Assembly: GCA_946222285.1 (NCBI GenBank) | Contig: CAMIIP010000006.1 | Span: 58,252 to 122,251 of the forward strand | Reading direction: 5' to 3' | DNA: 64,000 nucleotides | Source: an uncultured Rothia sp. | Lineage (GTDB): Bacteria; Actinomycetota; Actinomycetes; Actinomycetales; Micrococcaceae | Shown here: piece after piece, positions 35,201 to 43,456 of the stretch | Position numbering within the stretch: the first letter of the stretch is position 1 | Layout of the letters: every line of letters begins with the position of its first letter | The notes under the pieces: generated by a model | The model's input: only the letters and a program-made list of their open reading frames with translations | Databases searched by the model: none | What the model was told of the DNA's origin: nothing | Position numbers and translations under genes: made by a program

Positions 35201-35419
35201 ATCGACCATAAAGACCTCAGTTTAGAAGAGCAAACTATGCTGGCGATTGAAAAGCGTCGCTGGAAGTATCCCGGCGCTAAGGAGCAGGCAATTCGCAAAG
35301 AATTGAGCTTATCGCCGCTTGCCTACTACCAAAAACTCAATGTACTGATTGACTCTCCGCGAGCTATGAAAGCTGAGCCTGCTCTTACTCGGCGATTGCG
35401 GGAGCACCGAGATAGCTAA
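35201..35419 (+). CDS. DUF3263 protein, apparently starting at a non-canonical ATC
   Basis: Actinobacterial DUF3263 proteins begin with a segment like DLSERDRAIL before FERQWW-x-x-x-GAKEQAI. Here the equivalent DLSLEEQTMLAIEKRRWKYPGAKEQAI starts before the first ATG (35237). In the same frame no ATG, GTG or TTG is found upstream, while ATC 35201 is preceded at good distance by AAGGAGGAG (35185-35193). ATC (AUC) initiation is therefore suggested, giving 72 residues; ATG 35237 would cut into the domain. C-terminal tail is shorter than in relatives. Function of the family is unknown. Confidence 0.6.
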   Translation: MDHKDLSLEEQTMLAIEKRRWKYPGAKEQAIRKELSLSPLAYYQKLNVLIDSPRAMKAEPALTRRLREHRDS

Positions 35420-35467
35420 AGGCTGTGTAATCTAGAGAAAGCAAGTTTTTATAACGAAGGATTTCCT

Positions 35468-36097
35468 GTGAACTCTTATCCCCACGACGAATTTGACGAT
35501 GTTTCTGAAGTCTCCCCGAGCCGTGGAGCTTACCGTGGGAAAAAGACTAAACCAAATGCCTCTCGTCGTAGTTTTTATGCTCTTATTGGAGTAGGCATCC
35601 TTGGTCTTTTGCTGGGAGCGGTGACTTTTGTGGTCCAGCCCCGTACCTTAGCTCCCGATGCTAATGAGAATATCTCGGCAGCTATTAGCGCTTCTCCGTC
35701 TGAAACACCATCTGGTAGTCCTACAGATTCTGGGATTAAAGATCCCTCCTCTATCAATGTGCATATTTATAACGGCGGCGCTTATGCCGGTGCTGCGGCA
35801 AGCGTGAAAGAGGAGCTGACTCAGGCGGGTTATAAAGTAACCCAAACCTCGAATTGGGAGGGAGAGCCGCTACCTTATTCGATGATTTATTACTCCAATG
35901 GATTTATCCAGGAAGCTAATACCGTTGCAGACGGGCTCGGGTTCACCTATTTTGAAGAAAAGTCCAATCTTGATTCCGATATTTCCGTGGTGCTGGGACC
36001 AGATTTTGCCGGTATTGTTCCAGGAAATTTCCAGGAAAATATTGATGCTGCGCAGGCTACGGCATCTGCAACACCTAGCAAAACCCCTGCTAACTAG
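35468..36097 (+). CDS. LytR C-terminal domain (LytR_C) membrane-anchored protein
   Basis: 209 residues. Cytoplasmic basic N-terminus, a single helix (YALIGVGILGLLLGAVTFVV at about 37-56), a Ser/Pro-rich spacer, then a LytR_C domain from about residue 94 (SINVHIYNGGAYAGAAASVKEEL through SDISVVLGPDF). LytR_C domains occur at the ends of LCP enzymes and alone in actinobacteria; role unknown but extracellular and near the cell wall. GTG start with AAGG upstream, 48 bp after the DUF3263 gene, a common actinobacterial pairing before groEL. Confidence 0.82.
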   Translation: MNSYPHDEFDDVSEVSPSRGAYRGKKTKPNASRRSFYALIGVGILGLLLGAVTFVVQPRTLAPDANENISAAISASPSETPSGSPTDSGIKDPSSINVHIYNGGAYAGAAASVKEELTQAGYKVTQTSNWEGEPLPYSMIYYSNGFIQEANTVADGLGFTYFEEKSNLDSDISVVLGPDFAGIVPGNFQENIDAAQATASATPSKTPAN

Positions 36098-36201
36098 CTT
36101 TCAGAGAAGATAATTCGAGGAGTCTGTGCGCTGACGGCGAATAAGCGCGGTTTGAGGGGTAAGAATGTTTGCGCTCGCTCCACGCAAGTGTCAAGATTGA
36201 A

Positions 36202-36228
36202 TTAGCACTTGGGAAGTCTAACTGCTAA
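36202..36228. promoter_or_regulatory. CIRCE-like HrcA operator of groEL
   Basis: TTAGCACTT, nine bases, then AACTGCTAA. The CIRCE consensus is TTAGCACTC-N9-GAGTGCTAA; the left arm matches 8 of 9 and the right arm 7 of 9. It lies about 160 bp upstream of the groEL start. Confidence 0.7.
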
Positions 36229-36269
36229 TTCGTAGTGCTCGATGAAGCGGTTACCCGAGAAAAATTTTG

Positions 36270-36347
36270 CTTTCGCCAATGAGATGTAGCCAGCTCGTGA
36301 AGAGCGCGAGTTGTGGGTGCGTCGTCCGTCGCGGGCATTGGCGAAAG
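36270..36347 (+). other. Structured 5' leader of groEL
   Basis: A perfect 12-bp closing stem, CTTTCGCCAATG (36270-36281) with CATTGGCGAAAG (36336-36347), encloses a smaller hairpin (AGCTCG with CGAGTT). The whole lies between the CIRCE-like site and the ribosome binding site, so it would be in the mRNA leader. Function unknown; a stability or temperature element is conceivable. Confidence 0.55.
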
Positions 36348-36387
36348 AGATAAGGATTCTCTTACTCCAGGAGGGACGTAAGTAAAT

Positions 36388-38016
36388 ATGGCAAAGCTTA
36401 TTGCATTTGATGAAGAAGCCCGCCGCGGTCTAGAAAAGGGTCTGAACACCCTGGCAGACGCTGTCAAGGTAACTCTTGGTCCTCGCGGTCGCAACGTTGT
36501 GTTGGAGAAGGCATGGGGCGCTCCCACTATCACCAACGACGGCGTATCTATCGCTAAGGAAATCGAACTCGAAGATCCTTACGAGAAGATTGGCGCAGAG
36601 CTGGTCAAGGAAGTTGCTAAGAAGACCGATGACGTCGCTGGCGACGGCACCACCACCGCAACCGTGTTGGCTCAGGCACTCGTTCGCGAAGGTCTGCGTA
36701 ACGTTGCAGCTGGCGCTGATCCTCTTTCTCTCAAGCGTGGTATTGAAAAGGCTGTAGAAGCTGTTACTGCTGAACTTCTATCTTCTGCTAAAGAAGTTGA
36801 GACTGAAGAAGAAATCGCAGCAACCGCTTCGATCTCCGCTGGCGATAAAGAAATCGGCAAGCTCATTGCTGAAGCTATGGAGAAGGTCGGTAAAGAAGGC
36901 GTTATCACTGTTGAGGAGTCCAACACCTTTGGTCTTGAACTCGAACTGACCGAGGGCATGCGCTTTGATAAGGGCTTCCTCTCCGGGTACTTTGTGACCG
37001 ATCCTGACCGCCAGGAAGCTGTACTTGAAGATCCCTACATCTTGATTGTGAACTCCAAGATTTCTAACGTGAAGGATCTTGTTCCCGTTCTTGAGAAGGT
37101 TATGCAGTCGGGCAAGCCTCTGCTGATTGTTGCTGAAGACATCGAGGGCGAAGCTCTTGCTCTGCTTGTACTCAACAAGATGCGCGGTTCCATCAAGTCT
37201 GTTGCTGTGAAGGCTCCCGGCTTCGGCGATCGCCGCAAGGCTCAGATGGCTGATATCGCTATCCTCACCGGCGGTCAGGTTATCACCGAAGAGGTTGGTC
37301 TTTCGCTGGATCAGGCAACCATTGATCTACTCGGTACCGCCCGCAAGGTTGTTGTCACCAAGGACGAAACCACCATCATCGAAGGAGCTGGCGATCAGGT
37401 TGCTATCGAAGGTCGCGTAGCTCAGATTCGCGGTGAAATCGCTAACTCTGATTCTGACTACGACCGCGAGAAGCTTCAGGAGCGCCTGGCTAAGCTCGCT
37501 GGCGGCGTGGCAGTTCTCAAGGCTGGCGCTGCAACTGAGGTTGAACTCAAGGAGCGCAAGCACCGTATCGAAGATGCCGTTCGTAACGCAAAGGCAGCTG
37601 TTGAAGAAGGCATCGTTGCTGGCGGCGGCGTTGCTCTGATTCAGGCTGGCGTGAAGGCTCTAGATTCTCTTGAGCTGACCGGTGATGAAGCAACTGGCGC
37701 AAACATCGTCAAGGTAGCGATTGATGCTCCGCTGAAGCAGATTGCTGCTAATACTGGTCTTGAACCCGGCGTTGTTGTTGATAAGGTGCGTTCACTACCT
37801 GCTGGTTCCGGCCTCAACGCTGCAACCGGTGAGTACGAAGATCTCATGGCAGCAGGCATCAACGACCCCGTAAAGGTCACCCGTTCAGCTCTGCAGAACG
37901 CAGCTTCCATCGCTGGTCTCTTCTTGACCACCGAGGCTGTTGTTGCTGATAAGCCTGAGCCCGCTGGCGCTAACCCCGCAGCAGGCATGGACCCCGGTAT
38001 GGGCGGAATGATGTAG
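36388..38016 (+). CDS. groEL: 60-kDa chaperonin GroEL
   Basis: 542 residues, ATP-driven folding chamber. KVTLGPRGRNVVLEK near residue 28, the ATP site VAGDGTTTATVLAQA near 84 and a Gly-Met-rich C-terminus (GMDPGMGGMM), the type found in the main GroEL2 of actinobacteria rather than the His-rich GroEL1. No groES is adjacent, typical for the second groEL locus. GGAGG lies upstream of the ATG. Regulation by HrcA is indicated by the CIRCE-like site. Palindrome copy D begins at the last base of the stop codon. Confidence 0.96.
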   Translation: MAKLIAFDEEARRGLEKGLNTLADAVKVTLGPRGRNVVLEKAWGAPTITNDGVSIAKEIELEDPYEKIGAELVKEVAKKTDDVAGDGTTTATVLAQALVREGLRNVAAGADPLSLKRGIEKAVEAVTAELLSSAKEVETEEEIAATASISAGDKEIGKLIAEAMEKVGKEGVITVEESNTFGLELELTEGMRFDKGFLSGYFVTDPDRQEAVLEDPYILIVNSKISNVKDLVPVLEKVMQSGKPLLIVAEDIEGEALALLVLNKMRGSIKSVAVKAPGFGDRRKAQMADIAILTGGQVITEEVGLSLDQATIDLLGTARKVVVTKDETTIIEGAGDQVAIEGRVAQIRGEIANSDSDYDREKLQERLAKLAGGVAVLKAGAATEVELKERKHRIEDAVRNAKAAVEEGIVAGGGVALIQAGVKALDSLELTGDEATGANIVKVAIDAPLKQIAANTGLEPGVVVDKVRSLPAGSGLNAATGEYEDLMAAGINDPVKVTRSALQNAASIAGLFLTTEAVVADKPEPAGANPAAGMDPGMGGMM

Positions 38017-38054
38017 TCGGATTTTCCGAGCGAGCGAGGAAATAAAAATCCGAC
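38016..38054. repeat. Dispersed palindrome copy D (after groEL)
   Basis: A perfect 10-bp stem GTCGGATTTT (38016-38025) with AAAATCCGAC (38045-38054) around CCGAGCGAGCGAGGAAATA. The core equals copies A and C at 19.4-19.5 kb with one base change (GAGCGAGCG for GAGCGTGCG), while the stem differs. Confidence 0.8.
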
Positions 38055-38063
38055 GGAATCTGA

Positions 38064-38116
38064 GGTATGTTTGCGAGTTCGCGAGCAAAATACCGAAGGG
38101 GCGGATTTTCCGAGCG
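38064..38116. repeat. Second hairpin and partial palindrome copy after groEL
   Basis: GGTATGTTTGC (38064-38074) with GCAAAATACC (38085-38094) around GAGTTCGCGA, followed at 38101-38116 by GCGGATTTTCCGAGCG, a left-half copy of the same palindrome family. Confidence 0.65.
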
Positions 38117-38121
38117 ATAAG

Positions 38122-38156
38122 AGCGACCGGCGAGTTTTTCTCGTCGGTCGCTTTTG
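38122..38156 (+). terminator. Terminator of groEL
   Basis: AGCGACCGGCGAG (38122-38134) pairs with CTCGTCGGTCGCT (38140-38152) with one G-U, loop TTTTT, then TTTG. Confidence 0.85.
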
Positions 38157-38194
38157 TCTGGATGGAGAAGAGACACTGGTAAACTGAACCCGCT

Positions 38195-39370
38195 ATGCAA
38201 TGCTCTTATTTTGATGCTCACCTGTGCCGCTCTTGTTCGGAGATGGGTGTGCCCTATACCCACCAGCTCAAAGCTAAGGACGACAATGCTCGGGCTTTAC
38301 TGACTGAATTCGGGGAGATAGATTGGCTAGAGCCGGTGGGCTCTGCCGAGAGTCAGTTTCGCAACAAAGCAAAAATTGTGGTGGCTGGAAGTGCGCAGGC
38401 ACCTACTTTGGGGATTATTACCCGTGACGGGCAGGGCATCGACCTTTCCGGCTGCGGACTGTATGAGCCCGCTATCTCACAGATGATGCCGGTGCTGCGT
38501 AAACTCATCGTTCGGGCAGAGCTGACCCCCTATAATATCGCCACGCGCAAGGGGGAACTGAAGAATATCCTTGTCACAGTTTCATCCACCGGAGAGTCGA
38601 TGCTCCGGTTTGTAGTTCGTTCTAAAAAATTACTGGTAGCTATCCGCCGCGAAATTCCCCGGCTACAAGAGCAGATACCGGGACTCGCCGTCGTCACCGT
38701 GAACCTGCTGAGAGAACCTAAAGCAATAGTGGAGGGGCCTGAAGAGATTATTCTGACAGAGCAAGAGACTCTGCCTATGCAACTAGAAGATGTGACGCTT
38801 CACCTCCGCCCGCAGAGTTTCTTTCAAACCAACACTGCTATTGCCGCCGCACTCTATCAACAGGGGCAACAGTGGATTGAGCAGGTAGAACCTAAAAACC
38901 TCTGGGATCTTTACTGTGGTGTCGGTGGATTCGGACTGCACGCTGCGAAGGCGTTGGGAAAAGATATCAAAGTTACCGGCATCGAAATGAGTACCGAAGC
39001 AATTGAAAGTGCTCGCCGTACTGCCCGTGAGCTGAATCTTGAAAATATTTCTTTCGAGACCGCAGATGCTACTGACTTCGCCTTGAAAACCAGAGTCGGC
39101 TTTCCCGAGCTTTTGCTGGTTAATCCGCCGCGCAGAGGAATTGGTGAAGACCTCTGTACCTGGATTGAAAAATCAGAGATCAAAACCGTAATTTATTCCA
39201 GTTGTAATGCAGTATCGTTAGTTCAAGATTTAAAGAAGATGCCCTCGCTGACTCCTGTGGCAGCCCGAGTGCTTGATATGTTTCCACAAACTAGCCACTA
39301 CGAAGTTATCACCTTATTAGAGCGAAAAGTTTTTTCTTCCTCGGCAAGTAAATCGCGCTCTAGCGTGTAG
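38195..39370 (+). CDS. 23S rRNA (uracil-5)-methyltransferase RlmC/RlmD family
   Basis: 391 residues. Four Cys for a [4Fe-4S] cluster: C3, C11, C14 and the Cys in LSGCGLYEP near residue 87. No TRAM domain is present, which fits RlmC rather than RlmD. The Rossmann motif LWDLYCGVGGFGLHAAKALG binds SAM, LLVNPPRRGIG and the nucleophile Cys in IYSSCNAVSL complete the catalytic set. Target in Escherichia coli RlmC is U747 of 23S rRNA. The 3' end overlaps the convergent GNAT gene by 73 bp. Confidence 0.9.
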   Translation: MQCSYFDAHLCRSCSEMGVPYTHQLKAKDDNARALLTEFGEIDWLEPVGSAESQFRNKAKIVVAGSAQAPTLGIITRDGQGIDLSGCGLYEPAISQMMPVLRKLIVRAELTPYNIATRKGELKNILVTVSSTGESMLRFVVRSKKLLVAIRREIPRLQEQIPGLAVVTVNLLREPKAIVEGPEEIILTEQETLPMQLEDVTLHLRPQSFFQTNTAIAAALYQQGQQWIEQVEPKNLWDLYCGVGGFGLHAAKALGKDIKVTGIEMSTEAIESARRTARELNLENISFETADATDFALKTRVGFPELLLVNPPRRGIGEDLCTWIEKSEIKTVIYSSCNAVSLVQDLKKMPSLTPVAARVLDMFPQTSHYEVITLLERKVFSSSASKSRSSV

Positions 39371-39948
39371 AAAGACTCGGCACCAGCTCGACGTGCTATT
39401 TTGCGAATAAAGAGTGAACGAAGTCGTTTCCTGTGGATGGGGCAAAAACCGTTAGCGGTAAAAAAATCAAGACTGCGTTGATCTGATTCAGCTACCGCTA
39501 CTATCAACTGAGTTTTGCCCAGTTTGGCTGCGAGGCGTGCGACGTCGTCGATTATTTGGGTGCCGATACCCTGCCGACGGTATTCTGTGGCCACGACTAG
39601 CAACTCTAGATGCAATGTTTCGGGGGTGAGCCGAACCTGGATTTTCTTATACACAATGAATCGGATCCAGCGAAGAAGCCCTCCCCAAAAACCAAAATTC
39701 TCTTTCCAGAAAGAGCGAGAGACTCTTAAAGCTGAAGGGCTATCCTGCGTTTCTGTCAGGGCTACGCCAACGACCTGCCCTCTTTTGATAACGGGGAAAA
39801 TATTATCGTTTGATAATGCTTGTTCTATCAGAAGAATGCACTGCTCAGAATCAGTGGAGTTCAGCCAAAGGTGATGAACCTTTTCTCTTTGACCGTGATA
39901 AATAAGGCGGGCAACATCATGGATATTTTCGGGGGTTAGGTTTTCCAT
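39298..39948 (-). CDS. GNAT-family N-acetyltransferase
   Basis: 216 residues from ATG 39948 (a TTG at 39960 is four codons longer). The acetyl-CoA motif A is seen in LHLELLVVATEYRRQGIGTQIIDDV near residue 116-140, with the R-x-x-G-I-G loop, and motif B in RSLDFFTANGF. Substrate unknown. It overlaps the end of the rlmC-type gene in opposite orientation; the last 24 codons are in this overlap. Confidence 0.82.
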   Translation of the reverse strand: MENLTPENIHDVARLIYHGQREKVHHLWLNSTDSEQCILLIEQALSNDNIFPVIKRGQVVGVALTETQDSPSALRVSRSFWKENFGFWGGLLRWIRFIVYKKIQVRLTPETLHLELLVVATEYRRQGIGTQIIDDVARLAAKLGKTQLIVAVAESDQRSLDFFTANGFCPIHRKRLRSLFIRKIARRAGAESFYTLERDLLAEEEKTFRSNKVITS

Positions 39949-40109
39949 ATATCGTTTCAATCGCTACAAAGAATAAAAAATATTTGCTAGTCAGAGTAGA
40001 AAAGGTGAGCTGATCTTCGCAATAGGCATAGAATGCATAAATCGTAGATTACCCAACACTTTAGGTGTACTATGTTTTCTAAATTGTTAACATTGTAGAG
40101 GAAAAGTCT

Positions 40110-40703
40110 GTGAAAATTCGCCAAAATGCGGACCGCCGTGTGAGAAAAACCCAAAATGCCCTGTTTATAGCGTTTGCAGAATTAATGCGAGAAAAAAATA
40201 TTTCGGCTATTACCGTAAGCGAACTCGCAGAAAAAGCCGATATCCATCGAGCAACCTTTTACTCTCATTACACCGACATCAATGAACTGTATGAACAGAT
40301 CAAAGAAGCAACTCTTCTCGAACTAGGCCAAATCCTTGCTCCTGATTCGGTGGAAGGCAAGAATATGAACTCTGATGAGATCTTTGGCAAACTGATCGGC
40401 TTCGTCATGAGTAACAAGATTCTTTGCCGTATGTTCTTAGTAGAGCCCAGTGCCCGCGATTTCTATATGCTTCTCGGGGGTATGCTGGAGAAGACTTATC
40501 TTGAAGTCTTTTGGCAAGAAACCAAGAACCTTGAAACCAGCGAGAACGTTCGGCTTCTTGCCAAATACCATATTCAGGGTTGCATGGCAGTACTTAGTGC
40601 CTGGGCAGAGAACGATTACCAAGAAACACCTGAATCTATTGGCGCTTCGCTGGCTAAAATCGATGCTCATTTTGATCGTTTTATGTTTAGCCTCTTCGTA
40701 TAG
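40110..40703 (+). CDS. TetR/AcrR-family transcriptional regulator
   Basis: 197 residues. N-terminal HTH: RVRKTQNALFIAFAELMREKNISAITVSELAEKADIHRATFYSHYTDINELYE, a complete TetR helix set with an extra ISAITV stretch. C-terminal ligand domain from about residue 80 has no recognised ligand. GTG start with GAGG upstream. The 150 bp upstream to the divergent GNAT gene is A/T rich and likely holds the operator. Its target is not identifiable; the convergent downstream neighbour is the broken DinB gene. Confidence 0.85.
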   Translation: MKIRQNADRRVRKTQNALFIAFAELMREKNISAITVSELAEKADIHRATFYSHYTDINELYEQIKEATLLELGQILAPDSVEGKNMNSDEIFGKLIGFVMSNKILCRMFLVEPSARDFYMLLGGMLEKTYLEVFWQETKNLETSENVRLLAKYHIQGCMAVLSAWAENDYQETPESIGASLAKIDAHFDRFMFSLFV

Positions 40704-40724
40704 AACAGCGATTTTATACCGGAT

Positions 40725-41234
40725 CTAGGCAGATGCACGAAGCTGTCCTAACGCATACGCTGCCTGACCGATATGTTGGTCTGCATCGCTCACCATAGAA
40801 ATTAGGCGAGCACCGCGCGTCACCGGCGGATTCCAGCTGGTATCGATTATCTCGTCTAGATCTTCTTCAGAAAGTCCGCCAACATAATCCTGAAAAGCTT
40901 TTATCGCTACGTCAATATATTCCAGCAACAGCTCAGCATCATTAATGACGACGCTGCGTGCCTGCTCGGGAGTGTGCCCGTAGCCAATGGAATCGCCGAT
41001 GTCGCCCATATCGAAACGTTCGCGAAATCCCTGATGAGCCCATACCTCTTTACCGCCTAAATTCTGAACCTGTACGTCAATTTCACGACCGGTGTGCCAC
41101 AACAACCACGCGATGGAGTTGTTATGCCCACCGGGGTGAGCATTGAGTTCCTGCTCGGTGAGGTCGGTGAGAAACTAGTGTGCGTCCTGAACCGGTCGGG
41201 AAGCGGAATCGATCAGTACATCAATAGAGTTCAT
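40725..41234 (-). pseudogene. DinB-like (DUF664) protein gene with amber codon at position 20
   Basis: A well-placed TAGGAG precedes ATG 41234. The frame reads MNSIDVLIDSASRPVQDAH, then TAG (41175-41177), and goes on in the same frame as FLTDLTEQELNAHPGGHNNS, through IAWLLWHTGREIDVQ to the end. The segment with HPGGHNNSIAW and LLWHTGRE is typical of DinB/mycothiol-dependent maleylpyruvate-isomerase-like metal-binding proteins, where His residues bind metal. Restarts (TTG 41105) would lack the first helix and one metal ligand. A single base change of CAG to TAG would explain the break. About 169 residues if read through. Confidence 0.8.
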
Positions 41235-41370
41235 GGAGTCTCCTAGGTGTAAGAGCGTAAGTAGGGATACTTTCAGACTAGACCTCTGAGAGATTTATTC
41301 AAGCGTAAAATATTAGACGGTCATTGATTTCGGCTCTTCCCTTTGAATTCGGTATGCTGAAAGGTGGCAC

Positions 41371-42465
41371 ATGAATAACGATAATTTCTCTGACTTCCTT
41401 TTTGCTCGAAACGGGCACATGCTCACCGTATCCGGTGAGCTTTTTCGTGTTGAGGAGAGCAATGCCCTTGAGGTAGCGAGAGAGCATGGAACCGGTGTTG
41501 TTGGTCTTATCCCTTTTGACCCCCAGAAAAAGCCGCTGCTGATGGTTCCGTGCGACTGGAAAACAGTGTCCCTGCGTGCAGCAGAATCCTGTACCGATAT
41601 GCCCCAGCCCACTTCTATCTCTGGCCTGGATAATCCTGCATATCGGGAAGCTGTGGCAGTAGCGCTAGAACGGCTTAACCGCGGTGAACTCGATAAAGTG
41701 GTTCTTGCTCGTTTACTAGAGGTGAGTTATGAAAACGCGGCAATCAATCCGGCTGACCTTTACCGTAATCTGCTAGTTCAGCAACCTCGTGCTTTCGTTT
41801 TTTCCGCCAAACTTCCTGAATCTCAGAACTATCTCATGGGAGCCTCTCCCGAGCTGGTATTGCGTTCGGTAGATGGTCAATTTGTCACTCATCCGCTGGC
41901 TGGATCTTCGCCCCGTATCAGACCGCTGGGCTCGACCGAAGATGTGCAGGCGGGGGAAGGTCTAATGCACTCAACAAAAGATCGCGCCGAACACGCTACG
42001 GTCGTTGACGATATTCGCGCCCGGTTTGAGCCTTTCACTCAAGAGTTGGAGGTTCCAAGCGTTCCGTCTTTGTTGGCAACACCTCAGCTGTGGCATTTGG
42101 GAACTCGCATTATCGGAAAGCTACTGGCAGATGTCACCTCACTCGATGGCGCGCGTGCTATTCATCCCACTCCCGCCATTTGTGGATTCCCCACCTCACC
42201 CGCTTTGAAGTTAATTCAAGAGCTTGAAAACTTCGACCGTGGATATTTCGGTGGTTTGGTTGGTTGGATGGATACCGAGGGCAACGGAGAGTGGGCGCTC
42301 ACGCTCCGTTGCGCAGAGGTTAGCAGAAATCACGCGAAACTCTTTGCTGGAGCAGGAATAATTAAGGGTTCAACACCCGCTAGTGAGCATCAAGAAACAG
42401 CTCATAAGCTAGGGTCTTTTGGCCAGGCTCTCAATATCTTGACCTTTCCAATCAATCAGGTCTGA
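41371..42465 (+). CDS. Isochorismate synthase (MenF/EntC type)
   Basis: 364 residues of the chorismate-binding family, converting chorismate to isochorismate for menaquinone or catechol siderophores. Seen: LNRGELDKVVLARLLEV (about 103), FLMGASPELVL-like YLMGASPELVLR, HPLAGSSPRIRP, IIGKLLADVTSLDGARAIHPTPAICGFP and the C-terminal FDRGYFGGLVGWMD...AGAGIIKGSTPASE. No men or ent gene is adjacent; menaquinone synthesis is more likely in this group (inference). RNase HI gene follows after 20 bp. Confidence 0.88.
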   Translation: MNNDNFSDFLFARNGHMLTVSGELFRVEESNALEVAREHGTGVVGLIPFDPQKKPLLMVPCDWKTVSLRAAESCTDMPQPTSISGLDNPAYREAVAVALERLNRGELDKVVLARLLEVSYENAAINPADLYRNLLVQQPRAFVFSAKLPESQNYLMGASPELVLRSVDGQFVTHPLAGSSPRIRPLGSTEDVQAGEGLMHSTKDRAEHATVVDDIRARFEPFTQELEVPSVPSLLATPQLWHLGTRIIGKLLADVTSLDGARAIHPTPAICGFPTSPALKLIQELENFDRGYFGGLVGWMDTEGNGEWALTLRCAEVSRNHAKLFAGAGIIKGSTPASEHQETAHKLGSFGQALNILTFPINQV

Positions 42466-42485
42466 AGAACCGAAAGGCAGAAACT

Positions 42486-43364
42486 GTGTCATTTTCAGAA
42501 ATAGTCGTAGCGGCAGATGGATCAGCACTCGGCAATCCCGGTCCTGCCGGGTGGGCCTGGTATGTCAGTGATGAGTGTTGGAGCGCTGGAGGGTGGGAAC
42601 ACGGTACCAATAACATGGGTGAGCTCAAAGCTGTTTTGGAACTTCTTAAAGCTACTGCGCAGGTACCGGATCAACCTCTACGGATTCTGTGCGATTCTAG
42701 GTACACTATCGATTCGCTGACCAAATGGATTCACGGCTGGAAGAAAAAGGGCTGGAAGAAGTCTGACGGTAAGGCCGTGCTCAATCTTGAGCTCTTCAAA
42801 GAACTTGACGAGGCAATGAAAGGGCGTAAATATACTTTTGAATGGGTTAAGGGGCATGCTGGGCATCCTCTGAACGAAGCCGCGGACGAACGCGCTCGTG
42901 GAGCTGCCATGGCATACCGAGATGGCAGACCCCCCCAAACTGGTCCAGGATTTACCCTGTTGAATGATTCTTTAGACTCTTCTACTCCGGAATCTAAAGA
43001 AGAGCCTGCCGTGTTATCCCCCATTATCTCTGTTGCGCAGGAAGCGGAAGAGAGCCTTTTACGATCTGAAATTTATGCTGATGAGCAAGAGCTGAAAAAG
43101 CTCTTAAGCCCAAATTTTCAGTGGATTAGTCCGGCGGGCAGACTCATTGATCGTTCTACCGTGGTGCAGTATCGAGAGAAAGCTTTTCTGTGTGAAGAAG
43201 AACCAGAAGTTCTTCAGGCTGAGAGCTTAAGCGAGGGCTTTGTTCGTCTACTCTCGATTGTTCAAACAGCAAGAGTGCGGGTGATGCGTACGAGCCTTTG
43301 GCAGGTTCAAACTACAGGCTGCGTGCTAATTTTTCGTCAGGAAACCGCGTTACCTCCTAGGTAA
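42486..43364 (+). CDS. Ribonuclease HI fused to a DUF4440-like C-terminal domain
   Basis: 292 residues. The first 150 residues are RNase HI with the four acidic catalytic residues: Asp in VVAADGSALGNPGPAGW, Glu in NNMGELKAVLELL, Asp in ILCDSRYTID and Asp in NEAADERARGAA. It cleaves RNA in RNA-DNA hybrids. From about residue 190 a second domain (EESLLRSEIYADEQELKKLLSPNFQWISPAGRLIDR) resembles the SnoaL/DUF4440 fold; its job is unknown. The linker is acidic and Ser rich. 20 bp downstream of the isochorismate synthase gene and probably co-transcribed. Confidence 0.85.
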   Translation: MSFSEIVVAADGSALGNPGPAGWAWYVSDECWSAGGWEHGTNNMGELKAVLELLKATAQVPDQPLRILCDSRYTIDSLTKWIHGWKKKGWKKSDGKAVLNLELFKELDEAMKGRKYTFEWVKGHAGHPLNEAADERARGAAMAYRDGRPPQTGPGFTLLNDSLDSSTPESKEEPAVLSPIISVAQEAEESLLRSEIYADEQELKKLLSPNFQWISPAGRLIDRSTVVQYREKAFLCEEEPEVLQAESLSEGFVRLLSIVQTARVRVMRTSLWQVQTTGCVLIFRQETALPPR

Positions 43365-43456
43365 TTTTTAGAATCATTCTCACCGCACGCACCAGAGCCA
43401 CAACGAGATACGGAGTATATTTTCTAGCTCTGATGCGACTGCTTCAACGAAGGGCT

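Noticed and set aside
41175..41177. TAG as pyrrolysine
   Set aside because: Pyrrolysine machinery is not expected in this group, and a single C-to-T change explains it.
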